The notes under the pieces were generated by a model. The model was given only the letters and a program-made list of their open reading frames with translations. It searched no databases and had not been told where the DNA came from. From Stenotrophomonas sp. UBA2302 (GTDB lineage Bacteria > Pseudomonadota > Gammaproteobacteria > Xanthomonadales > Xanthomonadaceae), in NCBI GenBank assembly GCA_002345545.1, contig DDVW01000073.1:1-40549 (forward strand): a DNA stretch of 40,549 bases, given 5' to 3'. Below are positions 37,090 through 40,549 of the stretch, piece after piece. How positions within the stretch are numbered: position 1 is the first letter of the stretch; each line of letters starts with the position of its first letter. The translations under genes were made by a program, and so were the position numbers.

Positions 37090-39456
37090 CTACTTCAGTT
37101 CCTGCTCGAACAGCTTGTAGATGCGCTTGTACTGGTCCAGCCAGGAGTCGGCGCGGGTGTAGCCGTGGCGCTCCAGCGGGTACGGGGCGATGGTCCAGTT
37201 GTCCTTGTGCAGTTCGATCAGCTTCTGGGTCAGGTTGATCGAATCCTGGAAGAACACGTTGTCGTCCATCATGCCGTGGGCGATCAGCAGGCTGTCCTGC
37301 AGGCCCTCGGTGTACTCGATCGGCGAGGAGATGCGGTACGCCTCCGGATCGATGTCCGGGGTGTTGAGGATGTTGCTGGTGTAGGCGTGGTTGTACTGGT
37401 GCCAGTCGACCACCGGGCGCAGCGCGGCACCGGCCTTGAACGTGCCCGGCGAGCGGAACAGTGCCATGAAGGTCATGAAGCCGCCGTAGGAGCCGCCGTA
37501 GATGCCGGCCTTGTCACGGTCGCCCTGCCGGGTTTCCACCAGCCAGTCCAGGCCGTCCTTGTAATCCTCCAGTTCCGGGTGGCCCATGTTGCGGTAGATG
37601 GCGGTGCGCCAGTCGCGGCCGTAGCCGGCGCTGCCGCGGTAGTCCATGTCCAGCACGATGTAGCCCTGCTGCACCAGCAGGTTGTGGAACATCTGCTCGC
37701 GGAAATAGTTGGAGTAACGCGCGTGCACGTTCTGCAGGTAGCCGGCGCCATGCACGAACATGGCGATCGGGTACTGCCTGCCGGGCTCCAGTGTTTCCGG
37801 GCCGTAGTACTTGGCCCAGACCGGCGCGGCACCATGTCTGGACGGCACCTGCACCATCTGCGGCTGCACCCATTCGCGTGCCTTGAACGCGGCGCTGCGG
37901 GTGTCGGTCAGCTGGCGGGCCTCGCCACCGCTGGCGGGCAGCACCGCGGCCTGCGCCGGCAGGTACGGCGCGGAGTAGCGCACCAGCAGCTGTGCGCCGT
38001 CCGGTGACAGGCTGAAGTCCTCCACGCCGTCCAGCGCGGTCACCTCACGCACCGTGCCGCCATTGGCCGCAACGTTGCAGACTTCGTAGTCGCCCGGCCA
38101 CTTCTGGTTGCACAGGAAATAGAAGCTGCTGCCGTCGGCGCTGACTTCCGGTGAGGAAGCTTCCCACTTGCCGGCGGTGATCGCCTTGGGCTTGCCGCTG
38201 CCGGCCTGCGTGTACAGGTGCGAGTAGCCGGATTCCTCCGACAGCAGCCACAGCGTGCGGCCGTCGGGCATCCAGCCGTAGTCGTTGAAGCTCCAGTTGA
38301 TCCAGGCGCCGTCGGTCAGGCGGTGGCGGTTTTCCAGCCTGGCGCGTGTGGTGCCGGTGGTGGCGATCCAGCGGTCCTTGTTGTCGATCGCGCGCAGCAT
38401 GATCGCCGCCTGGCTGCCGTCGGCGTTCCAACGGATGCCGCCGCCCATGTATTCGCTCATCAGCGCCACCGGGCGGTTGCCCTTGAGCGGGTCCTTGCCG
38501 GCCTTGCTGCGCAGTTCGGCCAGCGGATCGGTGGTGATACCCGGCAGGTGGTCCAGCGCCAGCGCCTCGACCTTGCCGGTGATCGCATCGGCCAGCCAGA
38601 ACGTGTGCGGCTCCGGGTTGTTGCGGCCGACGCGGGTGCGGGTGTCCTCGGCTTCCTCGTAACCGGATTCGGTCACATACAGCGGCATCTTGCCGCCGCG
38701 GCCTTCGTCATAGCCCTTGGCCTTGGTCACCACCACCAGATGGCGGACATCGGGCGAAAGCACGCTGTCGACGATTTCCACGTCCGCGCCGAGGAAGACC
38801 GGTGCCGGTGCACGGGTCGGGTCGGCCTGGCGCCAGCGCTCACCCTGCTCGCGCAGTTCCTCGCGCTGGGCGCGGTCGTTGCGCAGCGTGGCCAAAGTGC
38901 GCAGCTGCTGGTCGCGCAGCACGTCGGCCTTGGGCGGATCGGCCGGGTTCTTTTCGGCTTTGAGCTGTGCCACCTGGCTGACCACGCTGCTGCGGGCGTT
39001 CCAGTGGTACCAGGTGTTGCCGATCTTCCAGATCACCCCGCCGTCGCTGGCGAAATTGACGCCGCTGGCGCGCTCGTTGCTGCGGGTCAGCTGGGTCAGC
39101 GCACCGCTGCGCAGGTCACGCACGAACACGTCGCCATTGCGCACGAAGGCCATGCGCTGGCGGCTGGCGTCGTAGACCCGGCTGGCGGCATCGAGCGTGC
39201 CGCGCTGGTCGTCGGCGACCTGTTGGCTGATGCCGCCGGTCGTGGCCACGCTGAAGGTGTCGCGCACCGTGCTGCCCGCACGCTTGAGTGTGTACTGCAC
39301 CTGCCGGCCATCCCACGACCACCAGGCCGACTCCACCGGCGGCCCGATCCAGTCCGGATCGGCCATCGCCTGTTCGATCGTGATCGGCGTGGGCGCGGCG
39401 TCGGCGTTGCCGAAAGCGGTCAACAGCAGCAGGGACAGGGGCAGCAATCTGGGCAT
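37090..39456 (-). CDS. Secreted S9 family (prolyl oligopeptidase/DPP-IV-like) peptidase
   Basis: A 788-residue serine peptidase with a Sec signal peptide (MPRLLPLSLLLLTAFGNADA), so it works in the periplasm or outside. An N-terminal beta-propeller of the DPP-IV type covers about 40-500 and limits access to short peptides. The C-terminal alpha/beta hydrolase has the triad: S656 in GGSYGGFM, an aspartate in MMDDNVFF (D731 or D732) and H764 in ERHGYTRAD. Such peptidases are abundant in proteolytic xanthomonads. The frame stays open upstream of the signal peptide into intergenic DNA; ATG 39456 is the natural start. It has its own terminator. Confidence 0.92.
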   Translation of the reverse strand: MPRLLPLSLLLLTAFGNADAAPTPITIEQAMADPDWIGPPVESAWWSWDGRQVQYTLKRAGSTVRDTFSVATTGGISQQVADDQRGTLDAASRVYDASRQRMAFVRNGDVFVRDLRSGALTQLTRSNERASGVNFASDGGVIWKIGNTWYHWNARSSVVSQVAQLKAEKNPADPPKADVLRDQQLRTLATLRNDRAQREELREQGERWRQADPTRAPAPVFLGADVEIVDSVLSPDVRHLVVVTKAKGYDEGRGGKMPLYVTESGYEEAEDTRTRVGRNNPEPHTFWLADAITGKVEALALDHLPGITTDPLAELRSKAGKDPLKGNRPVALMSEYMGGGIRWNADGSQAAIMLRAIDNKDRWIATTGTTRARLENRHRLTDGAWINWSFNDYGWMPDGRTLWLLSEESGYSHLYTQAGSGKPKAITAGKWEASSPEVSADGSSFYFLCNQKWPGDYEVCNVAANGGTVREVTALDGVEDFSLSPDGAQLLVRYSAPYLPAQAAVLPASGGEARQLTDTRSAAFKAREWVQPQMVQVPSRHGAAPVWAKYYGPETLEPGRQYPIAMFVHGAGYLQNVHARYSNYFREQMFHNLLVQQGYIVLDMDYRGSAGYGRDWRTAIYRNMGHPELEDYKDGLDWLVETRQGDRDKAGIYGGSYGGFMTFMALFRSPGTFKAGAALRPVVDWHQYNHAYTSNILNTPDIDPEAYRISSPIEYTEGLQDSLLIAHGMMDDNVFFQDSINLTQKLIELHKDNWTIAPYPLERHGYTRADSWLDQYKRIYKLFEQELK

Positions 39457-39672
39457 GTTCGGCACCGGTAAAAAGATCCCGGCAAGCCTAGCAGTCCGGC
39501 CCCGGGCGGGGCTGGGCCACAGGTCATGCTGCCGGGATCGGCAAGGTCCGGCCGTCCGCTGCCGCAGGCCGGCCAGCGGTGAACTTGCCAGCATGCCTGC
39601 GGGGGCCCAAGCTGGCCGCCCGCCCGCGCACCCTGGGTGCCGGGCCCGTTCTTGTGAGGTCGTTGCGGTCGC

Positions 39673-40549
39673 ATGTCGGTGGTTCCTGAAACAGCATTCC
39701 GTCCCTCCGCCTCTCCGCTTGCCGATGGCGAGGAGGGGCGCCTGGTCGCGCTGTCCGACGGGTTGAAGGTGGATCTGCGTACCTTCCTGGCGCAGGTGCG
39801 CGGGGTGGCGGCGCAACTGCCCGCGGGCCGCCATGTGGTCAACCTGTGCGAGGACCGTTACCGGTTCCTGGTTGCGTTCTGCGCCGTCGCCCTGCGCGGG
39901 CAGGTGAACCTGTTGCCGGCCTCGCGCGCACCGGCGGTGATGGAGGACGTGCGGCAGCGTTATCCGCAGACGTACTGCATCGGCGACAGTGCGGTGGCGG
40001 CGATGCGGCCCGATTGCCATGTGCTGCCGGCGCAGCTGCCGGAAGTGGCCGGAGCGAGGCCGCAGCTGGCACACGATCAGCTGGTGGCGATCGGCTTCAC
40101 CTCCGGCAGCACCGGCGTACCCGGCGCCAACCCCAAGACCTGGGGCTCATTCCGGGCCAGTACCACGCAGAACCTGCAGGCATTGCGGGACCTGTGGGGC
40201 GATGCGCAGCCCTCGCTGGTGGCGACCGTGCCCTCGCAGCACATGTACGGCATGGAGATGGCGGTGCTGCTGCCGTTGCTGGCACCGGCCACGCTGCAGG
40301 CCGGACGGCCGTTCTTTCCGCAGGACGTGGCGCAGGCGCTGGCCGCGGTGCCGGCGCCCAGGCTGCTGGTGACCACGCCGGTGCACCTGAAGGCGCTGGT
40401 CGAATCGGGCGTGGGGCTGCCACCGCTGGCCGGGATCGTCACCGCGACCGCACCGCTGCCGCAGGAACTGGCCGCCGCCGCTGAACAGCGTTTCGACACC
40501 GAAGTGCGCGAAGTGTTCGGTTCCACCGAAACCTGCATCTTCGCCCGGC
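39673..40549 (+). CDS. AMP-binding (acyl/aryl-CoA ligase-like) enzyme, 3' end outside window
   Basis: The first 292 residues of an adenylate-forming enzyme, running off the window edge. GFTSGSTGVPGANPKTWGSF is the phosphate-binding loop motif (A3), and EVFGSTET near the end is motif A5. The enzyme would activate a carboxylic acid with ATP. In xanthomonads a similar ligase belongs to the xanthomonadin/aryl polyene cluster, so this may be the first gene of that cluster; this is inference, as later genes are not visible. A GAGGT lies ahead of ATG 39673. A gap of 216 bp with no other gene separates it from the divergent peptidase. Confidence 0.82.
   Translation, partial: MSVVPETAFRPSASPLADGEEGRLVALSDGLKVDLRTFLAQVRGVAAQLPAGRHVVNLCEDRYRFLVAFCAVALRGQVNLLPASRAPAVMEDVRQRYPQTYCIGDSAVAAMRPDCHVLPAQLPEVAGARPQLAHDQLVAIGFTSGSTGVPGANPKTWGSFRASTTQNLQALRDLWGDAQPSLVATVPSQHMYGMEMAVLLPLLAPATLQAGRPFFPQDVAQALAAVPAPRLLVTTPVHLKALVESGVGLPPLAGIVTATAPLPQELAAAAEQRFDTEVREVFGSTETCIFAR

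Overview
The window reads as a chromosome segment of a GC-rich gammaproteobacterium of the Xanthomonadaceae, most likely Stenotrophomonas or a close relative. This rests on the set and order of housekeeping genes (uvrD, a Usp gene, a DUF2782 lipoprotein, polA, later hemF), on a rhombosortase pair, and on an RNA downstream of polA with three C-rich hairpin loops that matches what I remember of the Xanthomonas regulator sX13. All assignments come from reading the sequence; no database search was run.

Left core (1-15450): the end of an RND adaptor and a complete CzcA-type metal efflux pump; RidA and a divergent LysR regulator; the rpmB-rpmG ribosomal operon with its promoter and terminator; a YdhS-like FAD/NAD(P) protein; a rhombotarget lipoprotein overlapping its rhombosortase; uvrD; a universal stress protein behind an FNR-type box; a DUF2782 lipoprotein; polA; and the sX13-like RNA.

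Accessory island (about 15450-28900): a tyrosine recombinase, an HTH protein, a degenerate recombinase-like protein and a GIY-YIG nuclease face right. A serine recombinase and a type I restriction-modification locus face left. In transcription order the locus is hsdM (broken by a 4-bp duplication), hsdS, a HEPN-like protein, a DUF3800 protein, a RelE/Barnase-like 166-residue protein, hsdR and a HipA-like kinase. The three proteins after hsdS are joined by ATGA stop-start overlaps and all look connected to RNA. They form the best candidate here for an undescribed system: RNA-targeting effectors nested inside, and possibly guarded by, a type I R-M complex.

Scar zone (about 28900-34450): a gene-poor stretch with a 31-bp direct repeat, an intact ferric-reductase-like gene behind a perfect FNR box, a decapitated alpha/beta hydrolase, the last 243 codons of groEL with its terminator, and one open reading frame that fuses an IS91-type HUH transposase to an IS3-type DDE transposase.

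Right core (34453-end): a DUF421 membrane protein, hemF, a small membrane protein, a NUDIX hydrolase, a secreted S9 peptidase and the start of an AMP-binding ligase.

Two regulatory themes recur. Four genes (ydhS-like, uvrD, polA, hemF) have a -10 box ending 6 or 7 nt before the start codon and no Shine-Dalgarno, which predicts leaderless mRNAs. Two genes (usp and the ferric reductase) carry FNR-like boxes at the same distance from a -10 box.
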